Shown here piece after piece: positions 11,723 through 24,434 of a stretch of DNA of 64,000 nt; position 1 is the stretch's first letter, and each line of letters starts with the position of its first letter. Below the pieces are notes generated by a model, which was not told the DNA's origin, ran no database searches, and was given only the letters and a program-made list of their open reading frames with translations. Position numbers and translations under genes: made by a program. Source of the stretch: Eulemur rufifrons (Eukaryota > Chordata > Mammalia > Primates > Lemuridae); NCBI RefSeq assembly GCF_041146395.1, contig NC_090996.1:31830738-31894737 (forward strand), given 5' to 3'.

Positions 11723-13577
11723 AAGGATGGGTGGTTAGGCTTGAGAATGGTGAGTTAGGATTGGAAGCCAATCTAGGAGTGGCTGACACGGACTCCTGAA
11801 TGCTGTGCTACACTGGTTGATGCTCTATGTTGTATTCTCAGAGTGGGAAGGGGACCTGGATGAGCGGTAGGAATTCATAACAAAATCTCTTTATTCCTCC
11901 TTCCCATAACAAAACCAAATGCAGAAACGGAGGTCTAAATGGCAAAAGGTGGAAGTACTAATAAGAGGCAAGGCCAACTCAGAGTTAACATTCTCTGTAG
12001 CCAGCTTCCTTCAAAGAAGGTCACACGAGCAAACACAAGACAAGGGTCCCTGTAGCACTTGGGTACTAAATAAGAGAGGAAACATCTTACAAATATTGCC
12101 ATCTTCTCAGGCGAGCTCTGGAAATGGGTAGCACCCATCTTCCAGGGTCAGTCACGGGTATTCACCAGAGGTGGAAGGCTAACACAGAGCCTCCTGTATA
12201 ATCTACAACATCCAGGCTTGGTCCGGATGCCCACTGTTAGGTTTCTTGGGTTGGACTCTAGAAATTTCTCATGCCTAGCTCTGAACTCCATGACCCACCC
12301 CCAAAGAAAGACATGCCCAAGATGTGAATGGAATGTATTCCTTAACCTACCCAAGGGTTTGAATTTTGAGCACCCACAGTTGTAGTGTTTTTTGGTTTTT
12401 TTTTATGTTTAATGATAATGTAATTTTGTTGTTGTTGTTAAGGAAATGTATAGGTGGGCACGCCTGTTCCCTTATCCTAGTAAGGATAAGTCACGGGAAA
12501 AGACGTGTTCATTATGAAATACTGACATAATCCTATAGACTTCACGATATGGGCTCTTTTACAAAGAGCTCAGCAGACTCTCTGGTTTCCTATAGAATCA
12601 AGCTATTTTCAATAGAAGAAAGCTCTGACTTCAAGTCTAGATACTTCTATAAAGAGGAAAGCCACTGGTGGAATTTGAATCATCTCTTCTGGACAATGCC
12701 TTATCATAAAATCCATCCATAGTGAATGTCACTAATGCATTCCACCTGCAAATTACTAACACCACCGCCTTTCATAAAGCAAAAGGTTTCTTTCTTCACC
12801 AGGGAGTTAGTAAATATTAAAATTCCCTCTTTGGCGCTCATTCTAACCAGGGCAATTATCTATGAGGACTATTCACAATGGACTCAATTTGACAATAATT
12901 ATTCTCAGCAATGCCAGTTGGTAGTTTCCATGGGCTCCTTGCCTCTGCAGACATGAAAACTAATTTTGATTCTAAAAGCGCATGCTTAAAAATTCCCCCA
13001 TGTCGGTTCAGTGCCTAGGAAGATGACAGGAAAATTCCCAGGTCTTTGTTTTGCATATGATTGTTCTCCACCTACCAAAAGGGACATATTTCAGCCACAG
13101 GATAGACACTGAGAAAAGTATAGGGCGAATTTTAGAAAATTTGCAGGTGTCAAGCCAAAGTGAACCAGGCATGATGGCTTGTCCCTCTCTGTTTTCTGTG
13201 AAACCCTCCATGCTGCCTCCAAAGCATCCCAACATCACACTCTTCTCTCTTTCCTCCATCTTTCTCGGTGTGGCTCTTCCGGGGGGGCTTTTCCACTGAT
13301 CCACTCTAACATTAGCAGGAATGTTTTGCTTTCTCCACCGCCTGCTCTTACGTGGAAAAGCCACTCTGATCCACTCTACCTCAATGATCCCAAATGCCTT
13401 TAACCTAAATGGTGCTTTCAAAACATACATCCCTCAGAATTCATCATTTAGCAGCTTGTTAGAGCATTTGATGTTACAGTGGGAGAGAAAAGCAGCACAA
13501 ACCACGTTTCAGACCCACTCCCTGTCTTTTATCCCTAAAATTACGTCACCCACCAGTGAGTATTAAAGAGGGCATGT

Positions 13578-13640
13578 TATTTTCTTTCTTTCTTTTTTTC
13601 CACATGCAAAGCTTTTTTCTTTCTTTCTTTCTTTTTTAAT
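13578..13640. repeat. CT-rich simple repeat
   Basis: CTTT-type runs on both sides of a short 'ccacatgcaaagc' spacer. Confidence 0.8.
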
Positions 13641-13912
13641 GCTACAGTACAACTTAACAAATGACAGAAACCTTCAGCAGCCCACCAGGTACTGGCAATG
13701 AATTGTTGTCTTTTTTTTTTTAATAGTCTGGGACAATGAAGCAGAGATTTCTCTGTGCAGATTTGGAGTTTCTCCAATCTTTAAACTGTATCGCCCAGCA
13801 GAGGATCCAACTGTGTTTGTGGGAGGGATTGAGACCATTAAAATTCATTTGGTGTGGAGTCTCCAGAGGAACACACAGGCTTTCATCCTACTGACTCCTC
13901 CATCAATAGGAG

Positions 13913-13945
13913 AAGAAATTGGAATCCAATAGACTCCAATTTCTT
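13913..13945. repeat. 11-bp perfect inverted repeat (hairpin)
   Basis: AAGAAATTGGA at 13913-13923 is matched by TCCAATTTCTT at 13935-13945, with an 11-base loop. No terminator role is implied in a mammalian genome. Confidence 0.9.
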
Positions 13946-15009
13946 AGGGAGTCGGGGAACAAATGAATGATAATAATGTGTTGTCATCTGTGCATGCTGT
14001 CCCTCACCTGGTCCCCTCTGTGACCAAAAGCACATGTTTCTTAGTAAGGGAGCTTAGCCAGGTCAGGGACTCAGCGTGTCATCAAGAACAAGAGCAGAAC
14101 CGCATGGGGACACTGGGAGTTGGCTTCTGTGGCATCGCATGTGACCTTCCACGAACAAAAGCAGTTCAAATCTCAAAAACACTTCGACACGAGGTTACTG
14201 AAAAGCTGGCTTTCGGATACGCTTGCAGAATCCAATAATGGTGCTGCTGTGGTTGTTCAATGCCAGCCACATGAGACAAAGAGGCTAATAAAAATAAATC
14301 TCTGTAATGAGAAAGAGCGCGTACATATGTTTCTGCTCCTCTGTCTCTACTGACTCTGATCAAAGAGCGCAGGAAATGGGAAGTTGGAGTCAGAAGCTCT
14401 CAGTAACTATGGGCAGCCATAGGAGAGCTGCCACCGTGACCTGCAGCTGCTCAGTCATGGCAACAAGCACGGCCTGCATCTTGAACCGCATGCGGCCAGT
14501 GGCCCAGGGATGGCCAACTTCACATCTGCTCTTGAGTAAATGTCCCATCACTCACGGAGCATCTCCATGATCAGACATATAGCTCATTTTACATTTCCTC
14601 CAACCTGGCTTCTCCTGACTTCTCAATCTGTTATCCAGTCCCCAGAACAGCCTTGACCAGGCGATGTGATCTTATAGGAAGACCCTCTCTGCCTAAAGGT
14701 TATGGGAAACTTAAAATCTTTGTCACTGCTCTGAAATAAAAATCGTTATTTCTTCAAGATAAGTGGTAGATTAAAAAAAAAAAAATCTCATCTCCCAAAA
14801 TGGTGCTGTTTTGAAGGGTGACCTTAAATAGCAATGAAATAAAATCCTGTAAAATGGAAACTCTACATTCCTTTAGGTCTGAGAAAACAGACCTCAGACC
14901 TGAGGCATACAAAACGATATTGTTAAATGATAACAATAATAATAAGCATATTTCTGCTTATTATTTTGGTTGTTATTATTGCAAGGGACAAATGTCTTCT
15001 CTAAATTTA

Positions 15010-15322
15010 ACCTGAAGCCTTAAATAAGGCAAATAATTCATCCTATGAGTCTAGGAGTAGAGGGGATCTGGGACAGAGGAACTGGAAACGCAAAGGGTTA
15101 TAATGACCTTGGCATGTTTTAAGATGAGAAAGAGAGGGAGGACGACAGGAGCAGAGTGAAGAAAAAGCAAAGTGCCAGGAAGTGAGGTCTTGGCGGCAGG
15201 CAGAGAGCAGATGTGACGGGACCCTATGGACTGCAGTCATTTTTCTCTTTTCTTTCTACATATAATGGGACACCACTGGAGAGTTTCGAGTAGGGGATTC
15301 ACTGAATTGATTTACGTTTTCT
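15010..15322 (-). mobile_element. L2 LINE fragment, left part
   Basis: Text such as 'gacgggaccctatggactgc' and 'gggacaccactggagagttt' resembles reverse-oriented L2. It is interrupted on the right by an L1M copy and seems to resume at 15798. Confidence 0.5.
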
Positions 15323-15324
15323 TT

Positions 15325-15795
15325 TTTGTTTCCTGTATTTTTTTGTGATAATAAAAAACCACATACAACTTACCACCTTAGCCATTTTTATGGGGACTTC
15401 AGTAGTGTTAAGCATACTGTCGTTGTTACACAACTGATCTCCAGATTTCGTCTTGCAAATCTGAAACTTTGTACCCATTAAAATATAACACCCCATTCCC
15501 CCTCCTCCAGGCCATTGATAACCACCATTCTTTCTGTCTTTGTGAATCTGACTGCTTTAGATAGCTCGTGTAAGTGAAATCGTACGGTATCTATCTTTCT
15601 GTGACCGTCTTATTTCACTGAGCATGATGTCCTCAAGGCTCAGCCATGTTACGCATGTAACAGGACTTCATTCCTTCTGAAGGTTGAATGATACGCCATT
15701 GTGTGGACAGGCTGCACTGGTTTATCCATTCACAGTGTGAGTTGCTTCCACCTCTTTGTGACTGTGAACAGCGCTGCTATGAAGATGGGGAGTGC
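15325..15795 (-). mobile_element. L1M-type LINE 3' fragment
   Basis: Reverse-oriented old L1 3' region: 'taccaccttagccattttta', 'gataaccaccattctttctg', 'catgatgtcctcaaggctca', 'ggtttatccattcacagtgt' and 'gtgaacagcgctgctatgaa' occur in the expected order. Confidence 0.85.
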
Positions 15796-15797
15796 AG

Positions 15798-16110
15798 CTG
15801 ATTTACGCTTTAAATGATTTAGGCTATGATGTGGATAATGGGTTGGAGGAAGGGCAAAGCAGACCCTGGAGATGCCAGGTAGGAAGCTGTTTCAGTAGCA
15901 GAGGTAAGAAGTAACAGCAGCTTGGACTAGGGTGTGGCAGTGGAACCACTGATAAGTGGCCACCTGGGACAAACCTTGGGGTCAGGTCTGACGCACACAC
16001 TGATGGATGAATGGGGTCAGCGTGGGAGACCTGTGAGACACTCAGCTCAGGCCCTGGCAGAGTCATCCCTCAACAGGTATTAGCTGCTGTCATAACTATT
16101 ACCCTAATCC
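15798..16110 (-). mobile_element. L2 LINE fragment, right part
   Basis: 'gtaggaagctgtttcagtag', 'gcagcttggactagggtgtg' and 'gcagtggaaccactgataag' fit reverse-oriented L2. It appears to continue the piece left of the L1M. Confidence 0.55.
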
Positions 16111-16199
16111 TAACTGTCATGTATTGTTAGACTGACAAATGCAGCACGAGACGTGAGTCTAGACTATCCTCTGGGCCCACAGAAGTCACAAGTTTATAA

Positions 16200-17100
16200 A
16201 CCATGTCCACCTAGCCATAACCCATCTTTGTCAACACAGCCACAATCTAGCTTCATTCCACAGCCTTCTTTCTCATCACCTGTGACAATGAAACCGTCTC
16301 TCCTCGTGTTCCCCTAACTATGCCTCTTTCACCCGAGCTGTCTTCCCTCCCTGCCACGCCGTCCCTGCACCTATTCAGATCTGATTAAGTGACCCTCCCT
16401 TCCAGCCCCCTCTCCTCCCTTCACACCACTTCACCCTCAGCCCTCCCCCCGCCCCGGTCCTGCCTTGGTCCCAGCAGTGCTGGCTTCTCTCACACGGTGA
16501 AAGCCCCCTTCTGTTGTCTGGAAGACCCTCCCCACACCATAGCCTCCCCGTTCTCGCTGGACCCTTCATCATCCTCCCATTCCCAGCTCTGTACCACTTT
16601 CTAGCAGGGCACGTCTTGACCTATTCAACTTTAGGCCGAGTTCCTTTGCTAACTGCCTTCCTGGGACCAGGAGTGAGCCTTCCTTTAGGAAAGTTATCTC
16701 AGATGGGAATTATGGGTTTGCCACTATGATTATGTAGGCTTTTCCCTCATCTAACCACCTCTCCTAACCCCATTCGACTGTCTGCTCCTACATACCAGTT
16801 CTCCATCAGTTTTGCTCATTGTTTACACTGGCACCAGCACGCTGCTCCGACACTTAGTAGGACCTCGATGCATTTGAAATAAAGGAATGAGGTACCAGAA
16901 CCATCACCCTTACATATGTGATTTCCCCTTCACTAGACTTCCTGTGGAAGTTTTAGTCCGCACGACACGGTGCTGCACTTTTTCCTTGAATGTTTCACGT
17001 TAATCTGTTTTCTCTGTCCACTTAACTGGGTCGAGTTCTTGAGACCTGAACCAACACCTCATTTATCTGGCTTCATGTCACCTGCCGCCACACGTTCACC
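16200..17100 (+). mobile_element. L2 LINE fragment(s)
   Basis: Forward L2 3' region: 'tctagcttcattccacagcc', pyrimidine-rich text with 'tgccttcctgggaccaggag', then 'ttagtaggacctcgatgcat' and 'gaaataaaggaatgag'. A second similar stretch follows at 16960-17100. Boundaries are approximate. Confidence 0.5.
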
Positions 17101-17109
17101 AGCACTGCA

Positions 17110-18535
17110 CAATATCTGCCTCGCTGCGCCAGGCGCGGAGAGCAGGCAGAGTAAGCATGCATCTAAAAACTGCGTTAGGGGACCCTGAAGGTGCTTTTCT
17201 ATTCTGATTTTATCTGGGATTTTTGAAATTCACTTTCCTCCTGGATGTAATGGAGGCATTTTGTCTCCAAATACTATTTCCCTGTTTGTTAAAAGGTCCT
17301 TCCGAACAGCCATTTTTACTAATCATAATTTTTTGTGTGTACTTTTAGATTCCTTTTGTAAACAAAGCTCAATTGAGTCATGGATGTCAGAGTGAGAATG
17401 CGTGTCTGCAAGCTTTACATTTCTGCTATTGACTGTGACATACTGAAAGTGACAACTGTATAAAAGTGATTGACAATCAACAGCTTAAAGGAATACTTCA
17501 CATCCATCCACTGAGCAAGGAACTGCATAACTAGGGCAGAATCCCCAAGTCTGGGGAAGAGAAAAACAATTTGAGTGGATTTTCTTTTTTAAATAGAAGT
17601 GCCAGTTTGACACCCTGTATTCTGCTTTTGTAGAAGGAAGCGTGCAAGCATGCCACTCGACCCATGTACATCATGTACATAGAGTACTCACAAAACCAGC
17701 ACAGCAATGGGGGAGAGCACACTGGAGACCTTTCACACTCACCCATGTATCTACCAATCTGAGGTGTCAAATGAGACTCGGTACATTTGGAAAGCAGGTA
17801 GGCAGATCTCAGCCTTAGCTATACCTGTCTGTTACCTCGAGCCCTCTGCACTTTTAATTGAGTGCCATGGAGTTGCCCATTAAAAGGGTGCCACGCAGCT
17901 TTTCTCCGCCTCTCACTAGCCCCACAATCTGTGCATCCATAAGCCAATGAAAGCAGAAACCAGTGCCAGCAGAATCAGGAAAGTAAATGCTTCAGATCCC
18001 AAACGATCTCTGAAATAAACTGGCTGGTGTGTAAGGGCAGGGCCATGTGAAGCTGGAGCCGGACGCACTGGTGCCCTTGATGCAAAGCAAACAGCTTCCC
18101 AACAGGAGAGCTGTGAGGATGCTCGGGAGCAGAATAACTTGTCAGAACACCGCTGCTGCTGGCTGTGTCACGCAGGCCCCTGCAGAGCTCCCTGGGGATG
18201 TGTGGGGCCTCATCTGGGGGATGCTCTGTGTCACTAGAGGGATGTGACCTTATCTCTGGGCTGCCAGTTCACTGAAGGAAGGGGGAAAAACATAAAGCAG
18301 AATGATTAGCACAGTGCTTAAACAGTAAGAGGTAAGGAGGAGGCATAGCAATAAGCAAGTAGAAAGCTGCTCTCACACAGTCTTGAATTCAACTGCTGAA
18401 GATGATTTAAGGAGGAAGATCTAGATTAAGGAATGTCCTCCTCCTAGGGCATTATTCCTTTCTGTGTATGGTTTGCATCAAAGAGGGCATGGGTGGATTG
18501 CAAATAATGGCCAAAAGCCTATCCCATCCCAGTTG
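17110..18535. other. no recognised feature
   Basis: Unique-looking sequence of ordinary composition. I cannot support any exon, RNA gene or repeat. Confidence 0.4.
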
Positions 18536-18539
18536 GCAC

Positions 18540-18990
18540 GCACCTGTTCAAGGTCAGTTCATGGCTGCCTCCATCACTAGCTATCTCTCAGTCTCTGACT
18601 CTAGGACTGGCTTGTGACTTGCTTTGGCCAATCAGAAATGAGCCAATGTGGTACAAGCCAGGGCTGGCAAGTGTTCCTGAGTCAGGGATGGCCTTGCCAC
18701 TGCACTTGAAACTCTAGGATGCAAGCTAGCCTGCTGACCAAGCCGGAGTAGCCTGCCAAAAAGCCACACAGAAAACTGAAGCACCCCAGAAAATCACCAA
18801 CTCTGTGAGTAAATCCACTCTAGATAATCCAGCTTCAGTAGCGAGAGTAAACCCAGGTGAAAACAGCAGAGGAGATGCCCAGGTGAACTGAGCACACATT
18901 TCTCACCCAGAGAAATGTGAGCTCACATATGATTTTTAAGCCATGAAATGTCGGCATTGCTTGTTACGCAGCAAAAGCTAACTGTTGCAA
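18540..18990 (+). mobile_element. MLT1-like MaLR LTR (old)
   Basis: 'ggcttgtgacttgctttggc' followed by 'caatcagaaatgagccaatg' and an end of 'aagccatgaaatgtcggc' and 'gttacgcagcaaaagctaac' match the order in old MLT1-type LTRs. It is a solo LTR with no coding region. Subfamily unknown. Confidence 0.6.
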
Positions 18991-18994
18991 GAAC

Positions 18995-19810
18995 AAGAGT
19001 GTTATGAATTCTTGGCTTTCTATGATCTCCTTTATCTTATTTAGTTTAGAGAAACGAAGAAGAGATAAAGAAAGACCATTCAAGGATAACCATAAAAATG
19101 TGGGGGGCTATGCTTAAGACTCATTTCTAATATGACTTTGAGTAGAAAAGGTGATGAATACTCATGGCAAAAAAAAAAAAAATCAGTGAATGCAAAATGG
19201 CATACGGCAAATAGTATCCTCCTACTGTGAAGTCTCAGCATCCTTCCTCAGAACAATCACCATTAACAGTTTCTTATATGTCTTTTCAGAATATATCCAT
19301 GCATCCATATGTATAAGTCCTATATACAAACATTATCACAGTATATAACTGCCCTGGACTATCCTTTCCCCCACTTATCTACATCTACATTAATATTTCG
19401 GCTGAGTTGGTATTTGTCATCTTTCCATAAGATCACATTTAGGCCTCCTTTATCCTGTAAGTGGCTATGTAATGTGACTCTGTACAAGTTCTAATAGGGG
19501 ACTGCTATAAAACAGACATAACCCCAGTCAGTATTTGTGTTCAATCCAGACCAGCAAGAACAGGATAAAATACCAAGAACAAAGGGCCTTAGATCCAAGT
19601 CTAAAAAGGAAATTGACGTAAGTGGTCCATAAGGGGCATCTGTCACCCCAGAAGAGGTGAGCCTTACGCAGGGGGCAGGTGGTACTGGCCAAAAATTAGA
19701 GGAAGTGTAAGAGTTAAGAAGGGAAAAGTCCACATACACAGACCTGCCAGTACAGTTCATCCACCGTCAATGCACCTACCCTCTTTCTCCTCCTGGGCCT
19801 CTCTCATAAT
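18995..19810. other. mostly unassigned; possible L1M trace
   Basis: 19190-19460 ('caccattaacagtttcttat', 'atgtgactctgtaca') resembles a reverse-oriented old L1 3' region, but too weakly to call. An A-run lies at about 19168-19182. Confidence 0.3.
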
Positions 19811-19814
19811 AGTT

Positions 19815-20020
19815 TTCAATTACTAAGATCTCCTCCTATGTGTTGAGTACTATGCTACAGTCTTAGATACACAGTCTCATGGAATTCTTAAAATAGTCTT
19901 CTGAGGTGGGTTTTCTTACCATTCTAGTTTACAGATGAGCAAACTGAGAATTAAGGTGATTAAATAACTTGCCTGAGGTCCTTAGTGGTAGAGTCAAGAC
20001 CTAAGCTCCTACCTATAACT
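19815..20020 (-). mobile_element. MIR SINE
   Basis: 'ctcctatgtgttgagtacta', 'acagatgagcaaactgagaa' and 'taacttgcctgaggtcctta' fit a reverse-oriented MIR. Confidence 0.75.
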
Positions 20021-20374
20021 CTTCTTAGGCTTCTCCCAGGGAACTTCACAGGGCCGAGGTTATAGGCTTTGCAGAAGGCATGGCATGTGCTACAAGGATC
20101 CTGATGTCAATTTTCTCTGGGGCCACCACTATGCTAGCAGATATGAGTATGCCAGCAGATGGATCTGCATAGCTTCCCATGACTCACAAACATCTAATAG
20201 AACCATGTGATTTCCTCCTACTACCTAAAGCCAATGCCTGAAGGATGACTGAGGCAATTTGTAAGCTCCAGTTAGGTAATATTCCGGTAAGGAAAGAGTA
20301 GCTCAACCCATTCCCAGGAAACTAGGGAACTGGGGTTCTACCCCTATGAACCTGAAAAGTCAAGGACCCACCTT

Positions 20375-20500
20375 CCCTAGAACAATATAAACTTTACAAT
20401 AGCAGGAATCTTATCTATTCTGTTCACTCCCCTCTTCTCAGCACCTGCAAGGATCTCTGTCAAGTACTGAGGAAATCAATGAATGAGTAAATTCAGAGTA
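20375..20500 (+). mobile_element. L2 LINE 3' end, short
   Basis: 'caggaatcttatctattctg', 'cttctcagcacctgcaagga' and 'atcaatgaatgagtaa' resemble the forward L2 3' end. Confidence 0.5.
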
Positions 20501-20504
20501 GAAG

Positions 20505-23025
20505 ACAAGCCCTACAAGAGGGGTGAAAATCAAGAACAATTGCCCCTGGTGTTAACAAAGAGCCTCAAGGAGGAATCACTCATTTTATCGGCTTAGAAAA
20601 GAATTTGGAAAAGAGGTGCCAAGCACCCAGTACCCTGGCAATGCAATGCCTGCAAAATGAATGAATGCCTTAGAATAAGATCACAGGCTTTAGAAAAAGG
20701 AGCTCTTGCCTATGAGAATGTTTAACTGGCAAGACAAAGAGGCTCCACCAGGAAGGATGTCAAGAAAGACAGGAACATGGTTGAACCACCAATGTCAACC
20801 TGAAACTTTACAAGGTATAGAGGCGGCCTCTCAATCAGTAAAGTTATTCCCCAAGGGCTGAGTGAGATTAAAGAGACTGATCTTCATGGACAAGGTCAAC
20901 TGTAAAACATTGAGACATACCCTCTGCACACATGTCAAAGTTGGTGTACACTCGTTGGGAGGACGTGCAGTCAAGATGCTATCAGGTGTCAATGTCAGGG
21001 CTGAAGTTTTCCAAGACCTCACCTGCGTTCAACACCTCTTCTTGCTGCTCCTCAGCCTCTGTGCTCACATTCCCTGCACTTCAGTTGCCTCTTACCTTGG
21101 TTCTTGTCCATGGCTGGGTGTTAATTTCCTTGAGGGAAGGAACTCTATGGTGTTCACAAGATCACAGAACATACGAGATACATCTTCGAAGGTTCACCTG
21201 TGCAGGCCTTCTCAGCCCTGGCTAATGGGCAGTGGGGTTGCAAAGTGGATTCACTGTGCTATCGGTGACTTGAAAATATCATATGAACATTCATTGCATA
21301 CCCTCGGGAGAGGGTCTCTGGGTGTGTGGGTGTCCGCATCTATATGCAGTAGTGTAGATTGTGGATACACTGATGCATGGTGCATTGAAAGCAGATAGTG
21401 AACTTACTGGAAGTTTCATTAAGTTCCTAGGTATTCTGCCAATTAGGAAAAGGATGAAAGATCCGGTCTTTACAACCTCAGCATGATCATGAGGTATGTA
21501 AGAAGAGTTGGCATGACTCAACAGCTTCTGGAACATGTGCCAGCACATAAGACTTTCAAGAATGGCTCCCTCACCTTGTTTATTAACCAAGGGGAATTAC
21601 ATCATCCAGAAACGGTTCACAAAAGAAGAAATTAAACATTGTGCTAATTCAGTGACGAGGGTTTTCTAGAACCAAAGTCCTGAGAAATGCTGAAATCCCT
21701 CCGAGAGGCAGCAGGTAAACATCAGAGAAAGCCCTTCTCAAAAGAGAACTTTTCCAATGCGCTCACCCTTACCGCATCCTTTTACCCGGCTCCTTTGTAA
21801 TCTAAGCAGGTGACAACTTCATTCAGCTGTTAGCAACAAGAGGAGGTATCGATTACCTGAGAATGCCCTAATGACTGGAGACTGGGACACAAACCATAAA
21901 TGGAGACTTTCTGATTCCAAGTGAAATTATAGTTTGCCCTACGAGATTGCACAATAAATCAGGGGGAAAACCAGCCAACATAGGACTCTGGGGTCACTGA
22001 AGTGATGTTGACACATTACAATAATGAGAACTTGAAATACCTCATGCCCTATTGATTTTTAAGCTGAATCATTCCCACTGCAGAAGATTACAAGACTCTG
22101 TCTTGGAATCATGGCTCACACGGGAGATGCTGATGAAAAATACACCCAATCCAATCAAAATGAAAAGCTTTACTTGTACTTATTACAAATCTAATACCAT
22201 TGTCCCTAGGCTGTGTGATAGGCACTTAACCTACAATGGTGGGGGGGAAAACACACTACAGCTTTTTTATTTTAATTAAAATTTTTCATATCTTTTTTTT
22301 TTTTAAATACACATGGCTCCTTGCTATGCCTATACAGTAAAAGGCACCCCAAAGAAAATGGGCATAATGGCTCAATTAACACATAAAAAGCAGTTTCTTT
22401 ATGCTTTTCTAATTCCAGGGTAGCTTTCAAGTTCCTTGCATCACCATATCATTTTGAAGAATGGAAAATCATGTCCTAACAACCAACTTCTTTCCTAGCC
22501 AATAGGGAGAAGAAGCGTCCACCAGCAACCAGCATCCACAGTAAACAAAGAATGCCCTGCCGATCATTTCTTTTTCCCTGAAAAGTGCTCCAAGGAGCTG
22601 AATAAACACAGTTGTGCGAAGCCAACTGGTGACATAAGTTAATTACTAACCTGTCACACAATCATAGAATGGTAATAATTTCTTTTCACTGTTGCATTAA
22701 CCATAAGTCACTTTTTGCCAGTGGGGTGTGTTGGGGGAGAAGGCTCTTAGGCATTGCTGCTTGCCGTATAGCTTCTGTCAATATGTGAGTTGAGGGATCA
22801 GATATAAATTGTGCCACTGCTTTTAGTATGCATCTGGCTATAATTCAGAAGAGAATCACTGACATATCTTGGCTTTAGGAGGGTGGGAACCAGCAGGCAG
22901 GAATAACAGTCTTTCCTCAAGAGGACTCTGAAAACATCATACAATTATTGCAGATATAATTATTATTTAGATTTATCCAAGACTTAATACATCATAAATA
23001 TTCTGTCACAATCCGATACAATCAC
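20505..23025. other. no recognised gene; unassigned sequence
   Basis: A 178-codon open frame at 20862-21398 has no known domain. 21040-21170 ('ttccttgagggaaggaactc') may be an L2 trace. Otherwise nothing I can name. Confidence 0.35.
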
Positions 23026-23029
23026 ACAT

Positions 23030-23175
23030 TCTTTGAAAACATTTATTGAGGCCCTAATATGGGCAAGCATTGTGCTGGGAACTAATTATATATTGTTCAC
23101 CTGTTCTCCGTCTTCATGAAGTTTATAGCCTATCATCACAATCTAATTGTTGAGACAAACACCTGCAGGCAAAAT
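23030..23175 (-). mobile_element. L2 LINE 3' end
   Basis: 'acatttattgaggccctaat' followed by 'aagcattgtgctgggaacta' and 'catgaagtttatagcctatc' is the reverse complement of the L2 3' end. Confidence 0.75.
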
Positions 23176-23179
23176 CTAT

Positions 23180-23765
23180 GGGTCTAAAAGGGCCTGATTA
23201 TAGAACAAATCCCCACATCCTTCCAAGGAGGCTGATTGAAATAAATGAATGGTATTTAGGCGCTAGCTGGTCTTTCTTTTCTCTCAGATATCTTGATTGT
23301 TTTTCCTCTACTAACTCGATTCAACGGTGTTCAGCTCTTTTGGCGAATATATTAATATATTTCTGTTTATAAATCTCACTAAACTCTACTACTTCCTTAA
23401 TTTTATCAACCTCCGAATAGCTAGCTGCAATTGACATCTTTTGACGTGGACACACCATTGTTACCTATGTCATCAATTGATTGATTAATATGATTGAATG
23501 GCCATGATTGATTTGAGGCACTTGTTAGTAGAAAATAGTTCAAAAATCGGTAGCAGGAAGTTCTCCGGGGGTTACTCTACGGGACCTTGCTGTTACTGTA
23601 CTTTAAAGAGCTGTTCTTGCAATGTTTACACCAACTTTTTCCTGCAAGCATCCCTCTGAGGTTCGAGGAATCACTGACTGTTAACTTTAATTACAGACTG
23701 AAAGAGTTGAAGCATGTTTAGAGAACCCAAGCTCAATGTCATAGCTCAGCAATCTGCCCCATCTT
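23180..23765. other. no recognised feature
   Basis: No repeat or exon that I can support. Confidence 0.4.
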
Positions 23766-23767
23766 TA

Positions 23768-24105
23768 TTTATTTCCTTTTTTTAGAGACAGGGTCTTGTT
23801 CTGTCACCCAGTCTGGAGTGCAGTGGTGCGATCATAGTTCACTGTGACTTTTCAGGGGAACTTCTGGGCTCAAGCGATCCTCCCCCACTCCAGATCCCCC
23901 ATAGTGAGGACTATAGGTGAATGCCAACACACCCGGTTAATTTTTTAAAACTATATATATATATATATATATTTTTTTTTTTTTTAGAGATGGGGGGTGT
24001 CTCACAATGTTGCTCAGGCTAGTCTCGAACTCCTGGCCTCAAGCAATCGTCCCACAATGGCTGGGATTACAGACATGAGCCATCACATGCCCAGCCAATC
24101 TTCCC
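23768..24105 (-). mobile_element. Old Alu (AluJ-like)
   Basis: Reverse-oriented diverged Alu from 'agagacagggtcttgttctg' to 'gagccatcacatgcccagcc'. A TA repeat and T-run (about 23951-23986) have expanded in the middle linker. Confidence 0.9.
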
Positions 24106-24194
24106 AATCTTTGACCCACCTGTCCCAGCGAATGACACCATGAGAGCTAGTCTGGAAGGTTTGCTAAGAAGCTTCTCTTCTTTTTCCAGCCTCA

Positions 24195-24430
24195 GTTATA
24201 CAATGCAGTGGTTAAGCATGTTGGCTGTGGGTTTAGTCTGCCTGTTGTTAAATTCCAGGTCCACTTGATACCAGCCGTGTGATCTTGGGTTAATTACCTT
24301 TTCTAAAACTGCCCCCTCATCTGCAAAATGAAGACAACGGCCCCTTTTGCTACATAAGATGTTTGTGAGGATTAAATAAGCCAATCAAGGTGCAGTGACT
24401 CTCACGGTGCTTGTCAGATACCATACTCAG
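24195..24430 (+). mobile_element. MIR SINE
   Basis: 'gcagtggttaagcatgttgg', 'gtgtgatcttgggttaatta', 'tcatctgcaaaatgaagaca' and 'gaggattaaataagccaatc' occur in MIR order. Confidence 0.85.
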
Positions 24431-24434
24431 CGCA

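Larger units (their letters stand above)
11725..15005. other. no recognised gene; unassigned sequence with small structures
   Basis: No interspersed repeat recognised over about 3.3 kb. Contains a GTT repeat (about 12425-12440), pyrimidine-rich runs (about 13578-13640) and two short inverted repeats listed separately. Open frames are short and without known domains. Confidence 0.35.

Noticed and set aside
20862..21398. 178-codon open frame on the plus strand
   Set aside because: No domain recognised and overlapping frames on both strands of similar quality. Probably chance.
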